Shown: positions 29,485-40,039, counted from the first letter of the stretch. The stretch is DNA of 64,000 nt from Pithys albifrons albifrons (GCF_047495875.1 NC_092486.1:868001-932000); one strand, 5' to 3'. Notes: generated by a model not told the origin, from the sequence alone. Program-made: numbers and translations.

Positions 29485-29582
29485 GACCGTTGCCATGGGG
29501 ACGGTGACAGCGCCGCGCGAGGCCCCGCCCCTTCTCGGAACTCTCGCGAGAGTTGACGGCGAGTCCGGGAGGGAGCGGCGAG
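29485..29582. promoter_or_regulatory. Isolated CpG promoter-like segment with TCTCGCGAGA palindrome
   Basis: A short CpG-rich island between two simple arrays. It contains the 16-bp perfect palindrome AACTCTCGCGAGAGTT (29539-29554), whose core TCTCGCGAGA is a known vertebrate core-promoter element bound by BANP, plus a GC box CCCCGCCCC. No exon with an assignable product follows on either side. It could be the surviving promoter of the decayed MOB1-family gene to the right. Confidence 0.6.
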
Positions 29583-30255
29583 AGCGAACGGACAGACCGA
29601 CAGACCGGACAGACAGAGCAGAGAGACCGGACAGACAGACAGACCGGACAGACAGAGCAGAGAGACCGGACAGACAGACAGACCGGACAGACAGAGCAGA
29701 GAGACCGGACAGACAGACAGAGCAGACAGACAGAGCAGAGAGACCGGACAGACAGACAGAGCAGAGAGACCGGACAGACAGACCGGACAGACAGACCGGA
29801 CAGACAGAGCAGACAGAGCAGAGAGACCGGACAGACAGACCGGACAGACAGAGCAGACAGAGCAGAGAGACCGGACAGACAGACAGACCGGACAGACAGA
29901 GCAGAGAGACCGGACAGACAGACAGAGCAGAGAGACAGAGCAGAGAGACCGGACAGACAAACAGAAAGACAGACTGGACATATAGACCGGACAGACAGAC
30001 AGACCGGACAGACTGAGCGGACAGACTGGACAGACAGACAGAAAGATAGACTGGACAGACAGACAGACTGAATGGACAGACAGACTGACCGGACAGACAG
30101 ACCAGACAGACAGAAAGACAGACTGGACAGTCAGACTGGACAGACAGACTGACCGGACACAGACAGACCCAACACACAGACAGACTGGACAGACTGACAG
30201 ACTGGACAGACAGAGTGGACAGAGCTGGATGGACAGATGGGACAGACAGACCCCG
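29583..30255. repeat. GACA/GACAGACCG simple array
   Basis: An array of GACAGACAGACCGGACAGA and CAGAGCAGAGAGACCG blocks grading into GACAGACTGGACAGACAGA toward the right. It starts directly at the edge of the CpG segment, within what would be its transcribed side. Confidence 0.95.
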
Positions 30256-30529
30256 TTCCCCCTCCCTCAGCCCTTCCCTCTTCCTGATCCCATTTCCTGG
30301 TCTCCCATTCCCGGTTCCCATTCCCTCTCCCCATGAGCTCCCTCTGTGGGTGCTCGGGGGGCTCAGTTGGGACTTTGGGGGGAAAGGCCTGGGGGGCTCT
30401 TGGGCTCGGCCTGGGGGAGGGTTTGGGGTGGGGAGGGGTCTGGGGGGTGGGGAGGGGAAGGGATTTTTGGGGGTTCCTGGGCCAGGAGAGGCTCCAGGAG
30501 ATCAGGGGGGTCATGGGGAGGGGTCTGGG

Positions 30530-30745
30530 GTCCCACAGGCTGTGCTGGGTTTGGGGGGCAGGTTTGGGGCAGGTTTGGGGGTCCCACAGACAGGGCTGGG
30601 TTTTGGGCAGGTTTGGGGGTCCCACAGGCAGTGCTGGGGTGTGGGGCAGGTTTGGGGCAGGTTTGGGGGTCCCACAGGCAGTGCTGGGGTTTGGGGCAGG
30701 TTTGGGGGTCCCACAGGCAGTGCTGGGGTTTGGGGCGAGCCCTGG
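30530..30745. repeat. G-rich repeat, about 40 bp
   Basis: Four to five imperfect copies of a block containing GGCAGGTTTGGGGGTCCCAC and GGCAGTGCTGGGGTTTGG, in otherwise G-rich sequence. No gene was recognised between 30256 and 30770. Confidence 0.8.
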
Positions 30746-30769
30746 GTGGGATCGGCCTGGGGGTCCCAG

Positions 30770-31187
30770 TCCAGCAGGTGGGCCCAGTTTGTCCCAGTGT
30801 GGGGGTGCCCAAAGCTGGGCATTCCAAACCCTCTGGGCCATTGCCCAGCAACTGTTCCCAAGGGCCCATTGGCAGCAGCTGCCCAGGGCACAGCTGAGCC
30901 CTCAGGCTGGGAGCTGGCTGGGAAAGAAGCCTGGCAGAGGAGCTGGGAGAACTGCCCTGCAGGGACTCCTTGGCACCTCCACACCCACCTGAGGGCTCAG
31001 CTCTGCTCAGGGGCCAGCAACGAGTCCAAAATCCCCCCTGAGTGCCAGAGTCAGATCCCCCAGGGTGGAACTCCCTGCCCTGGGGGAGGCACTGGGGGCT
31101 CCCACCCAAACCTGAGGGGAGACAATCTTGGCCTTTGGCCACCTCTGGCACCACTCCTGGCATCCAGAGGAGGAGCAGACCCTGCAC
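30770..31187 (+). mobile_element. LTR-like dispersed repeat, copy 2 (truncated)
   Basis: Almost identical to 7208-7635 of copy 1, starting at GGTGGGCCCAGTTTGTCCCA and running to CAGACCCTGCACAG. It then stops abruptly and MOB1-like coding sequence begins in mid-exon. The right third of the element is absent. Confidence 0.7.
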
Positions 31188-32023
31188 AGCACCAACATCA
31201 AGGAGCCCATCGAGTGCTCAGCACCCAAATACATTGACCACCTGCTGGTGGGGGCCCAGGACCAGCTGGATGCCAAGTCCCTCTGCCCCTCCAGGGTGGG
31301 TGGCACAGCCCTGGGAGCGGGGTGGGCCCTCTGGGAGCAGCAGAGCCCCAGCCCTGGCTGGCCCTGCCCTCCAGGTGTCTCCTTCCCCAGGAGCTCCATG
31401 GTGGTGGCCAAGGTGATCCTGGAGTGACTATTCCATGTCCACACCCACATCTCCCACCAGCCCTTGGATGCTGCAGGAGGAGGCTCATCCCAACACCTCC
31501 CTCAAGCACTTTATCTTCTCTGGGCAGGCCTGGCAGGGCCTGTCCCTCTTGGCAGCTGCATTTCCTCCCTGCCAGATGTGCAGCCCTGGCCTGTGCTGGG
31601 AGATAACCTTCCCTCCCACCCACAGGGCTTGGCCTTTGTGGGGTGGGTTTTTTCCAGGAGTTGGCTGTAAATGTCCCTTTCACTTGAATTGCCACCCTGC
31701 AGCCAACAAAACCAGGCTTGGAGGAGAACCTGGAGGGTTTGTAGCTCCAGAACCATCTCAGAAGGGGCAGCACCAGCACCTTTTTTCCCCTTTCCAGCCT
31801 GTTCCGTGCACAGGAGCAGTTTGGTTGCCCTGAAATGCTTGAACTGTCCCCAGGGGACAGCAGAGGTGGCTCCTCTGGGCTCCTCCAGGGCCCAGCAGGT
31901 CCCCAGCAGCCCTTGGGGAGGTGCCTTCCTTTCTGTGCCTCTGCCCTGCTGGAGCTCAGCCTGGTGGGCAGGCAGGAGGTGGCTCTGCTGCAGAACTCGG
32001 GTCAAGGTGGGCCCCAAGGACGG
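31188..32023 (+). pseudogene. Decayed MOB1-family kinase activator, three exon remnants
   Basis: MOB1A/B are Hippo and mitotic-exit scaffolds that activate LATS/NDR kinases. Remnant 1 (31188-31299) reads STNIKEPIECSAPKYIDHLL and on to CPSRV, closely following the MOB1 CSAPKYIDYL region. A 75-bp GT-AG intron leads to remnant 2 (31375-31527), with GVSFPRSSMVVAKVILE, then a TGA stop (31425-31427) where MOB1 has arginine, then LFHVHTHISHQ, a small deletion with frameshift, and LQEEAHPNTSLKHFIF. Remnant 3 (31952 to about 32023) reads ELSLVGRQEVALLQ, with a second frameshift and a lost acceptor AG. Introns retained at MOB1 exon boundaries show it is not a processed copy. The N-terminal two thirds is missing, replaced by the LTR-like repeat. 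MOB1A neighbours BOLA3 in mammals, so this may be the original locus or a partial duplicate. Confidence 0.8.
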
Positions 32024-32105
32024 ACAGAACCTCCCTGGGAGGGAGGACCTTTCTGGGCTCTCCTTTCTGCCTCTTCTCCAGCCACCTCAGCACTTGGGCT
32101 CTGCT

Positions 32106-32680
32106 GTGCAGCCCCCTGGGACCCCCTGAGACCCTCTGGGACCCCTCTGAGCCCCCCTGGGACCCCAAGTCCCCCTGGGGCCTCTCTGAGACCTCCTGGG
32201 ACCCCCCGTGAGACCCCCTGACACCCCCTGGGACCCCCTGAGACCCTCTGAGACCTCCTGAGGCTCCCTGGGATCCCCTGAGTCCCCCTGGGACCCCTCT
32301 GAGACCTCCTGGGACCCCCTGACACCCCCTGGGACCCCTCTGAGACCCCCTGGGATCCCCTGAGACCCCTCTGAGACCTTTCGGGACCCCCCTGAGACCC
32401 CTCTGAGGCCCCCTGAGACCCCCTGGGACCCTTCTGAGACCCCCTGACACCCCCTGGGACCCCCCTGAGACTCCCTGACACCCCTCTGAGGCCCCCTGAG
32501 ACCCCCTGGGACCCCTCTGAGGCCCCCTGAGACCCCCTGGGACCCCTCTGAGACCCCCTGGGATCCCCTGAGACCCCTCTGAGACCCCCTGGGACCCCCT
32601 GAGACCCCCTGGGACCCCTCTGAGGCCCCTGGAACCCCCTGAGACCCCTCTGAGACCCCCTGGGACCCCCTACCCCAGCC
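32106..32680. repeat. CCCTGGGACCCCCTGAGA-type array
   Basis: A degenerate array of CCCCTGAGACCCCCTGGGA and CCCCTCTGAGACC blocks, 10-13 bp each, mixed without a fixed higher-order unit. Starts 80 bp after the last MOB1 remnant. The minus strand is G-rich. Confidence 0.93.
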
Positions 32681-33230
32681 TGGGGTTGCTGGAGCTGCAG
32701 CAGCTTTAATGCCACACAGGGTGGGGACATTCCAAGGGCTGCTTCTGATATTCCAAGGGCTGCTTCCCGACATTCCAAGCGTGCTTCCCACATCCCAAGG
32801 GCTGCTCCTGCTCCCAGAGCTCCTGTGGGCTCTGCAGCCCCTCCCAGACCAGGGCTCAGAACAGCTTATTTTTGGAAGTGCTTTCTTAGGGTAAGGGATG
32901 CACTTTGGCCCCAAGAGAGCCTTAAACCCCCCTTGGCAGCAGCACTGGGGGGAATGGGAGCACTGGGGGGGTTTGTCCCTGTCCCTGGGAGGGGGGAGCA
33001 GCTCTGGGATGCCCCCTGAGTGGGGGCACAAGGGAGGGACCCTCCTGTGTGACAAGGCAATAATGGAAGTTCCTTCCTGCTCTTCTTCCAGAGGAAGAGG
33101 AGGGGTCTCCTCCTCTTCTTCCCCGCCTCCTCCCACAGGTGCCCGGATGGAAAACACAACTCTGGGGTCGCAGTTTGGCTCCGGGGGCAGTGCCAGGGCA
33201 GCCCTGGAGCCCTTTATTGGGGGAGCAGCC
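32681..33230. other. Spacer between the MOB1 relic and BOLA3
   Basis: Single-copy sequence with a short local repeat (CATTCCAAGGGCTGCTTC-like, 32725-32805). Contains the BOLA3 transcript end near its right edge. No other gene was recognised. Confidence 0.5.
33213..33218 (-). terminator. BOLA3: BOLA3 poly(A) signal
   Basis: AATAAA on the minus strand only 12 nt after the stop codon (33233-33231), implying a 3' UTR of about 30-40 nt. Confidence 0.65.
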
Positions 33231-36200
33231 TCAGGGCTTGGGGGTGGAGGTGAAGATGCGCAGCCCGTGCATGTTTTTGATCTCCTCCCTCAGGGCCTGC
33301 AAGGCAAGCACAGCTCAGGGCAGGGCAGGGCAGACCCCACAGCTCTGCAGGGCCACCTGGGCAAGGGGACAGTGCTGTGGGACAGTCACACGGGGGATCC
33401 CACGGGGAATTGTGCTGGGAGACCCCTGGCCCTGTGTGTGCCCAAACCAAACCGTGCAGGGACATTCTGAGGGGTCTGAAGCTCCAAACACCCCCAAGAG
33501 CCCTCCCTGACCAGACCCCCCAGGGCTGGCACAGCCCCAGAGCTCCCAGAGCTCCAGCAGGGCTTGGAAAACACCCCCAGGGGCAGGGTGGGATCTGGGG
33601 GGTCTGTAGGGGCAGGAGGTCAGCACTGACTGTGTGTGCCCACCCCCCACAGCTCCAGTGCCACCCACAGACCCTCCTGCTCTATTTGTGGGGGAAAGTA
33701 TGGAATGGTCACTACGGAAGAGCCTCCCAGCTGGGGAGGGGCTGGTCTGTACTGGGAGAAAGGAAGGGCTGGCTCTGTACTGGGAAAAGGCTGCACTGGT
33801 TTGTACTGGGAGAAAGGAAGGGCTGGCTTTGTACTGGGAAAGGGCTGCACTGGTTTGTACTGGGAGAAAGGAAGGGCTGGCTCTGTACTGGGAAAGGGCT
33901 GCACTGGTTTGTACTGGGAGAAAGGAAGGGCTGGCTCTGTACTGGGAAAGGGCTGCACTGGTTTGTACTGGGAGAAAGGAAGGGCTGGCTCTGTACTGGG
34001 AAAGGGCTGCACTGGTCTGTACTGGGAGAAAGGAAGGGCTGGCTCTGTACTGGGAAAGGGCTGCACTGGTTTGTACTGGGAGAAGGGAAGGGCTGCAGGC
34101 TCAGGCACAGCAGGAACGCTGTCAGTGTGTGCACACCCCTCAGAGCACCCAGCTCAGAGCTGCACACACACAGCTATACTGGTTTGTACTGGGAGGGGAG
34201 GGAAAAGGGGCTGCACTGGGTGTTACTGGGAAGAAAAGGGCAGGCTGCAGAGTGGGGCAGAGCAGGAACGGTGTCAGTGTGAGCACAGACACCCAGCAGA
34301 GCACCCAGCTCGGGGCTGCACCCCCACAGCCCCACTGGTTTGTACTGGGAAGGGAGAACTGCCCTGCCCACTCCTGTGTGTGTTCGGGTTCAGCACTGAC
34401 TGTTTGGCTGCACAAGCACTGAAGGGTCAGGTGCCCCACAGTGCCCGGCTCTGCCCCTCACCCTGTGCCCTCCCACGTGCCCCCCACGCCCTGTGCCCCC
34501 CTGGGACCCCCCAGGAATCCCCCTGAGCCCCCCCAGCCCCTCACCTGGTTCACCATCTGGTGCTGCTGCACCGGCCTCTTGTCCCGGAACTCCTCGGACT
34601 CCACGTGCACCTCGTACATGGCCCCACAGCCCCCTGGGGGGAACGGGGGCAGTGCCAGCCAAGGGGAGGGGGGCTGTGCCCCCAGCCCTGACCCCCCTGG
34701 GGGGCTGTGCCTCCCACCCTGAGCCCCTGTGCCCCCCAGCCCTGACACCCCTGTGCCTCCCACCCTGACCCCCCTGTGTCCCCCAGCCCTGACACCCCTG
34801 GGGGGGCTGTGCCTCCCACCCTGACCCCTTTGGGGGTGTCTGTGCCCCCAGCCCTGACCCCCCCGTGCCCCCCAGCCCTGTGTCTGTGCCCCCCAACCCT
34901 GACCCCTCTGGGGGTGTCTCTGTGCCCCCCACCCTGACCCCTTTGGGGGTGTCTGTGCCCCACAGCCCTGACCCCCCTCGGGGGCTGTGCCCCCAGCCCT
35001 GACCCCCCCCGTGCCCCCCAGCCCTGTGTCTGTGCCCCCCAACCCTGACCCCTCTGGGGGTGTCTCTGTGCCCCCCAGCCCTGTCTCTGTGCCCCACAGC
35101 CCTGACCCCTTTGGGGGTGTCTGTGCCCCCCAGCCCTGTGTCTGTGCCCCCCAACCCCGACCCCTGTGGGATCCCAGGGCTGTCTGTATGTCGTGCTTGG
35201 GAGGGTGTGTGGGTTGGTCCCAGGGGGTCTGTGGGTCAGTCCTGGGGCTGTCTGTGGGTCAGGGCTGTCTGTGGGTCAGGCTGTCCATGTGTCTGTCCTG
35301 GGGCTGTCCGTGTGTCTGTCCCAGCCCGCCGGTGGCTCAGGGCTGTCTGTGGCTCAGGGCTGTCCGTGTGTCTGTCCCGGGGCTGTCCGTGTGTCTGTCC
35401 GTGTGTCTGTCCCAGCCCGCCGGTGGCTCAGGGCTGTCTGTGGCTCAGGGCTGTCCGTGTGTCTGTCCGTGTGTCTGTCCCAGCCCGCCGGTGTCCCCGG
35501 GCTGTCCCCGCGCTGTCCGTGTGTCCGTCCGTACCCGAGATGTCCCGCACCCTCAGGCAGGAGGCCCGGGGAAAGCTCTCCCGCAGCAGCTGCAACAGGC
35601 GCGACTCCCCCTCGGAGCCGCCGCTGAGGCTGCGCCAGGAGCGGCACCGCAGGAACCGCTGCGGGAAACAGGGATGGGAATGGGGCTGGGAACTGGGAAT
35701 GGGATGGGAACTGGGAACGGGCTGGGAATGGGGCTGGGAACTGGGAATGGGGCTGGGAATGGGGCTGGGAATGGGAATGGGGATAGGAATAGGGATGGGA
35801 ATGGGCTGGGAATGGGGATGGGAACAGGACTGTGAATGGAAATGGGAACTGGGAACGGGCCGAGAAAGGGGCTGGGAACTGAGAACAGGCTGGGAATGGG
35901 AATGGGGCTGGGACTGGGGATAGGAATGGGGCTGGGAACGGGGCTGGGAATGGGAATGGGATTGGGAACAGGCTGGGAATGTGAACTGGGAAGGGGCTGG
36001 GAACAGAAATGTGAACTGGGAATGGGGCTGGGACTGGGGATAGGAATGGAGATGGGAATGGGGCTGGGAATGGGGCTGGGAATGGGGATAGGAATGGGGA
36101 TAGGAATGGGGCTGGGAATGGGGCTGGGAATGGGGCTGGGGGACCCCAAACACACACAGGGACTCCCCTGGGACCCCAAACACACTCACAGGGTATGGGG

Positions 36201-36761
36201 GGCCCGGGGGACCCCAAACACAGCCGGGGGTTGGGGGGGGGGGGGGGGCGCGTGCCGGGCACCGGAAAAGGGAAAACCCCGGGAATGGGGGAACAGGGGA
36301 TGGGAACGGGGGCACCGGAACCCCGGGAAAGGACACACGGACAGACAGACACGGGGACGGACGGACGGACACGGGGATGGACGGAGGACAGGGGCGGACA
36401 CGAGGATGGGCAGACGGACAGAGGGACAGACGGAGAGTCAGACACAAGGACACGGACAGGGACAGACACAGGGACACGGACAGAGACAGTCGGACAGGGA
36501 CAGACACAGGGACGGATGGACAGATGGACAGAGGGACAGACACAAGGACAGACACAGGGACACACGGGCAGATACAGACACAAGGACACACAGACACAAG
36601 GACACAGGGACAGACACACGGACACACAGGGACGGACACAGGGACAGACACAGGGACACACAGACACAGGGACACACAGACACAAGGACACACGGACAGA
36701 CACACGGACAGACACACGGACACGCCGCTCTCACCGGGGCCCGACCCAGCCCCGCCGCCAT
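33231..36761 (-). CDS. BOLA3: BOLA3, mitochondrial BolA-family Fe-S factor (four exons)
   Basis: Acts with GLRX5 and NFU1 in delivering [4Fe-4S] clusters to mitochondrial enzymes such as lipoate synthase. Exons: 36735-36761, 35535-35658, 34545-34633 and 33231-33296 (27, 124, 89 and 66 bp), all GT-AG with compatible phases, giving 101 residues (human 107). The start MAAGLGRAP is followed by an arginine-rich stretch (RFLRCRSWRSL) fitting a mitochondrial presequence. The BolA core includes GGCGAMYEVHVESEEF and VQQHQMVNQ, ending HGLRIFTSTPKP. Cluster-ligand candidates Cys53 (GGCGAM) and His90 (MHGLRI) are conserved. All three introns are dominated by minisatellites. It runs in the same direction as TET3, whereas in human the two genes are convergent. 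Confidence 0.95.
33735..34110. repeat. 54-bp minisatellite in BOLA3 intron 3
   Basis: Seven copies of a 54-bp unit with GGTTTGTACTGGGAGAAAGG and CTCTGTACTGGGAAAGGGC halves, themselves related to each other. Looser TTTGTACTGGGA pieces follow to about 34360. Confidence 0.94.
34675..35520. repeat. Two minisatellites in BOLA3 intron 2
   Basis: Left part (34675-35165): CCCCAGCCCTGACCCC and TGGGGGTGTCTGTGCCC blocks in variable order. Right part (35215-35520): CTGTCCGTGTGTCTGTCCC and CGGTGGCTCAGGGCTGTC blocks. Together they fill nearly the whole intron. Confidence 0.92.
35665..36155. repeat. GGGAATGGGGCTGGGAA array in BOLA3 intron 1
   Basis: Dense hexamer-like GGGAAT, GGGGCT and GGGAAC blocks. The plus strand is purine-rich, so BOLA3 pre-mRNA is pyrimidine-rich just upstream of the exon 2 acceptor. 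Confidence 0.93.
36310..36722. repeat. GGACAGACACA simple array in BOLA3 intron 1
   Basis: GACAGACACAGGGACACACGG-type blocks, ending 12 bp before the exon 1 donor. It resembles the GACA array at 29583-30255, which also abuts a CpG promoter. Confidence 0.93.
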
Positions 36762-36870
36762 CCCGGGGCGCGCGCCGGGGTCACGCCGCGCCTCAGCCAA
36801 TCAGCGATCGGGGGGCGGGGCCGGCGCTCGGCGCAGAGCGCCCCCTGGCGGCTCGGAGGACTCCGCGGGG
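36762..36870 (-). promoter_or_regulatory. BOLA3: BOLA3 CpG promoter with CTCF-like motif
   Basis: CpG-rich, TATA-less. A CCAAT on the plus strand (36797-36801; ATTGG for the gene), a GC box GGGGGCGGGGC at 36810-36820, and GCGCCCCCTGGCGG at 36838-36851. The last is the exact inverse of CCGCCAGGGGGCGC at 19087-19100. Confidence 0.65.
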
Positions 36871-36894
36871 CGGGGAGGGAAGGGGGGCTCATCC

Positions 36895-37255
36895 TGTGCC
36901 CCCATCCCAAAGGATACTGAGCTGTCCCCCCATCCCAAGGGATCCTGAGCTGTCCCCCCCATCCCAAGGGATGCTGAGCTGTCCCCCCCCATCCCAAAGA
37001 ATACTGAGCTGTCCCCCCCATCCCAAGGGATGCTGAGCTGTCCCACCCATCCCAAGGGATCCTGAGCTGTCCCCCCATCCCAAGGGATCCTGAGCTGTCC
37101 CCCCCATCCCAAAGAATACTGAGCTGTCCCCCCCATCCCAAGGGATGCTGAGCTGCCCCCATCCCAAGGGATCCTGAGCTGCCCCCCATCCCAAGGGATC
37201 CTGAGCTGTCCCCCCCATCCCAAGGGATGCTGAGCTGCCCCCCCATCCCATCCAG
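36895..37255. repeat. 28-30-bp minisatellite upstream of BOLA3
   Basis: About 13 copies with CATCCCAAGGGATCCTGAGC followed by a C-run of variable length; some copies have AAAGAATACTGAGCTG. Confidence 0.95.
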
Positions 37256-37669
37256 CCTCATTCTCCCCCACGTCCCCAGACAGGGTCCCTCCTGCCCCCC
37301 CATTCCCATACCCAGAGCCCCCTCCTGCCACATCCCCCCCATAAGGACCCCACTCTGCCCCCCATTCCCATTCCCAAGGCTCCCTCCTGGCCCCCCACAC
37401 AGGGCCACTCCCCCCCACTTGCCCCCAAAGGGTCCCATCCTGGCCCCCTTCCCATCCAGAGCCCCATCCTAAAGAAATCTCCATCCTGCCCTTCTATCCC
37501 CTCCCCTCCCAAATCCTGCCCACCCCCCACCCCGGCTGGGGCTAATCCTTCCCCCATTCCCACACCCATCCTGACCCTCATTCCCATAAGGAAGGTCCCA
37601 TCCTGCCCACCCATCCCACAGCCTCCCATCCTGACCCTCCATTCCCAAACCCAGGCCCCATCCCAACCC
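37256..37669. other. C-rich spacer
   Basis: Degenerate C-rich sequence with irregular CCCATTCCCA pieces, transitional between two arrays. No gene was recognised. Confidence 0.5.
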
Positions 37670-38820
37670 TCCATTCCCAAATTCAGGTTCTCATTCCCAT
37701 ATCCAGGTCCCCTGTCAAACCCCCCATTCCATATCCAGGTTCTCATTCCCAAACTCAGGTCCCCTGTCAAACCCCCCATTCCCAAACTCAGGTCCCCAAT
37801 CCAACCCCTCATTCCATATCCAGGTTCTCATTCCCATATCCAGGTCCCCAATCCAACCCCCCATTCCCATATCCAGGTCCCCAATCCAAGCCCCCATTCC
37901 CATATCCAGGTCCCCAATCCAACCCCCCATTCCCATATCCAGGTCCCCAGTCCAACCCCCCATTCCCATATCCAGGTTCTCATTCCCATATCCAGGTCCC
38001 CAATCCAATCCCCCATTCCCATATCCAGGTCCCCAATCCAATCCCCCATTCCCATATCCAGGTCCCCAGTCCAACCCCCATTCCCGCATCCAGGTCCCCA
38101 ATCCAATCCCCCATTCCCATATCCAGGTTCTCATTCCCATATCCAGGTCCCCAATCCAACCCCCCATTCCCATATCCAGGTTCTCATTCCCATATCCAGG
38201 TCCCCAATCCAATCCCCCATTCCCATATCCAGGTCCCCAGTCAACCCCCCATTCCCATATCCAGGTCCCCAATCAACCCCTCATTCCCATATCCAGGTTC
38301 TCATTCCCACATCCAGGTCCCCAATCCAACCCCCCATTCCCACATCCAGGTCCCCAATCCAACCCCCCATTCCCATATCCAGGTCCCCAATCCAATCCCC
38401 CCATTCCCATATTCAGGTTCTCATTCCCATATCCAGGTCCCCAATCCAACCCCCATTCCCACATCCAGGTCCCCAATCCAACCCCCCATTCCCACATCCA
38501 GGTCCCCAATCCAATCCCCCATTCCCATATCCAGGTCCCCAATCCAATCCCCCATTCCCACATCCAGGTCCCCAATCCAACCCCCCATTCCCATATCCAG
38601 GTCCCCAATCCAACCCCAATTCCCATATCCAGGTCCCCAATCCAACCCCAGTTCCCATATCCAGGTCCCCAATCCAACCCCCCAATTCCCATATCCAGGT
38701 CCCCAATCCAATCCCCCATTCCCACATCCAGGTCCCCAATCCAACCCCCCATTCCCATATCCAGGTTCTCATTCCCATATCCAGGTCCCCAGTCCAACCC
38801 CCCATTCCCACACCCACATC
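37670..38820. repeat. 33-bp minisatellite (array G)
   Basis: About 35 copies of a 33-bp unit with CATTCCCATATCCAGGT and CCCCAATCCAACC halves; shorter units with TTCTCATTCCCATATCCAGG are interspersed. It ends 100 bp before the distal TET3-side poly(A) candidate. Confidence 0.96.
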
Positions 38821-38899
38821 CCGCCCCCCTTCCCCACCCCATTCCAGCCCCATTCCAGCCGGGAACACAAAAAACCATCAGAGGAGCCGCGTGTTGAGT

Positions 38900-39990
38900 G
38901 CAAAAAATAAATATAAAATTTATTAAAACACCCACAATATTTTAAGGATATCGGGAATAACTCGGCCCACGGCCCCGCGGCCGCGCCAACGCAGAATAAA
39001 ACACAAATTAAAAAACCAACAGAACAAAAAGAAAAATAAAATAAAACAAAAAGAAAACAAAACCAAAACCAGGGGGGGAGGGGGAGGATCCAAACTTGCA
39101 ATTTTTAGGCATCCTAAAAAATAAATTTACTGAAACACTGGGGGAAAGAAAAGGGGGTTAAGGGGGGGAAAACAACACGAAGGGGGGGGAAAGAAAGACG
39201 GGAAAATTATACAAAATAAAATTATCAGCATAAATTTACTGTCCTAGAAGTATCTACAGTTTAATACACATTAATCCTATTGCCTTGAGACATGGGAAAA
39301 AAATCTACCGCTCCTCGATCCGCCCCGGAAAAAAACTTCATTTCAAGTAACCACAGTCCCGAGCCGAGCAGGAATTCTTCAAGTGGGAATTTCTCGGAGC
39401 CGCCGGGACACCCCTGCGGGGTCTCCTCCCTCCGCTGCCGCCCTCCCAACTCCCTCCTCGGTTATCCCAAAAAAAAAGCTCAAGAAAAACGCCAAATTCC
39501 ACCCCCCGCCTCCGACCGAGCTCCCGAATCCGACAAGAAACGGCGCCTGCTTTTGCATTTGGAATTATCAGCTCCTTTTCTCCTTCGCGCCGCGGTGCGA
39601 AAAAAACCCCACCGGCCGAAAATAAGAATCGAAATAAAACAACCCCAAAAAAACAACCTCCTCGCTCCCGGAATTAAAACGAGGCTGAAATTCCGGCGGG
39701 TTTGTAAATCCCTGAAGGATGCGGAGAACTGAGGGGGAAACTCGGGCGGAAAGGAAGAGGGGGAGGAAAAAAAAAGGAGGGGAAAAACAAAGAGGGGGGA
39801 AATGAGGGAGAGAAACAACCGCTGCGAAAGGATCCCTGATTTCGGAAAGGTTCACCCCGGACTCGCTGGCGGGGGCTGCGGGGGCTGAGGTATCTGCGGG
39901 GGGGGCTGTGCCCGGGGGGTAGCACCAATAAACCCCAAAAATGGAAAAAAAAAAGGGGAGAAAGGGCAAAGAAAGAGCCGGGCAGGAGCG
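38900..39990 (-). other. Candidate distal 3' UTR segment (TET3 or unidentified)
   Basis: Non-repetitive sequence, AT-rich to 39300 and then mixed, that on the minus strand has the look of a conserved 3' UTR end, with AATAAA at 38924-38919 followed by a TGATGGTTTTTTGTGTTCC downstream element. It is co-oriented with TET3, but the 40.4-43.7-kb satellite lies between. No open exon was recognised. Confidence 0.4.
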
Positions 39991-40039
39991 GGATGTGGGG
40001 CGGGCACGGGCGCGAGGGGCGGCGGGAGCGCGGGGGGCG

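Noticed and set aside
27838..30321. An 827-codon minus-strand frame (and a 740-codon overlapping one) rich in SVCLSGLS and GDRDGDRDG repeats
   Set aside because: It runs through three unrelated arrays and the orphan CpG segment, and its periodicity changes exactly with the DNA unit. No domain or splice evidence.
30215..31237. A 340-codon plus-strand frame leading into the MOB1-like exon
   Set aside because: It crosses a G-rich repeat and the LTR-like element before reaching the relic; no MOB1 N-terminal sequence is present and the frame breaks soon after.
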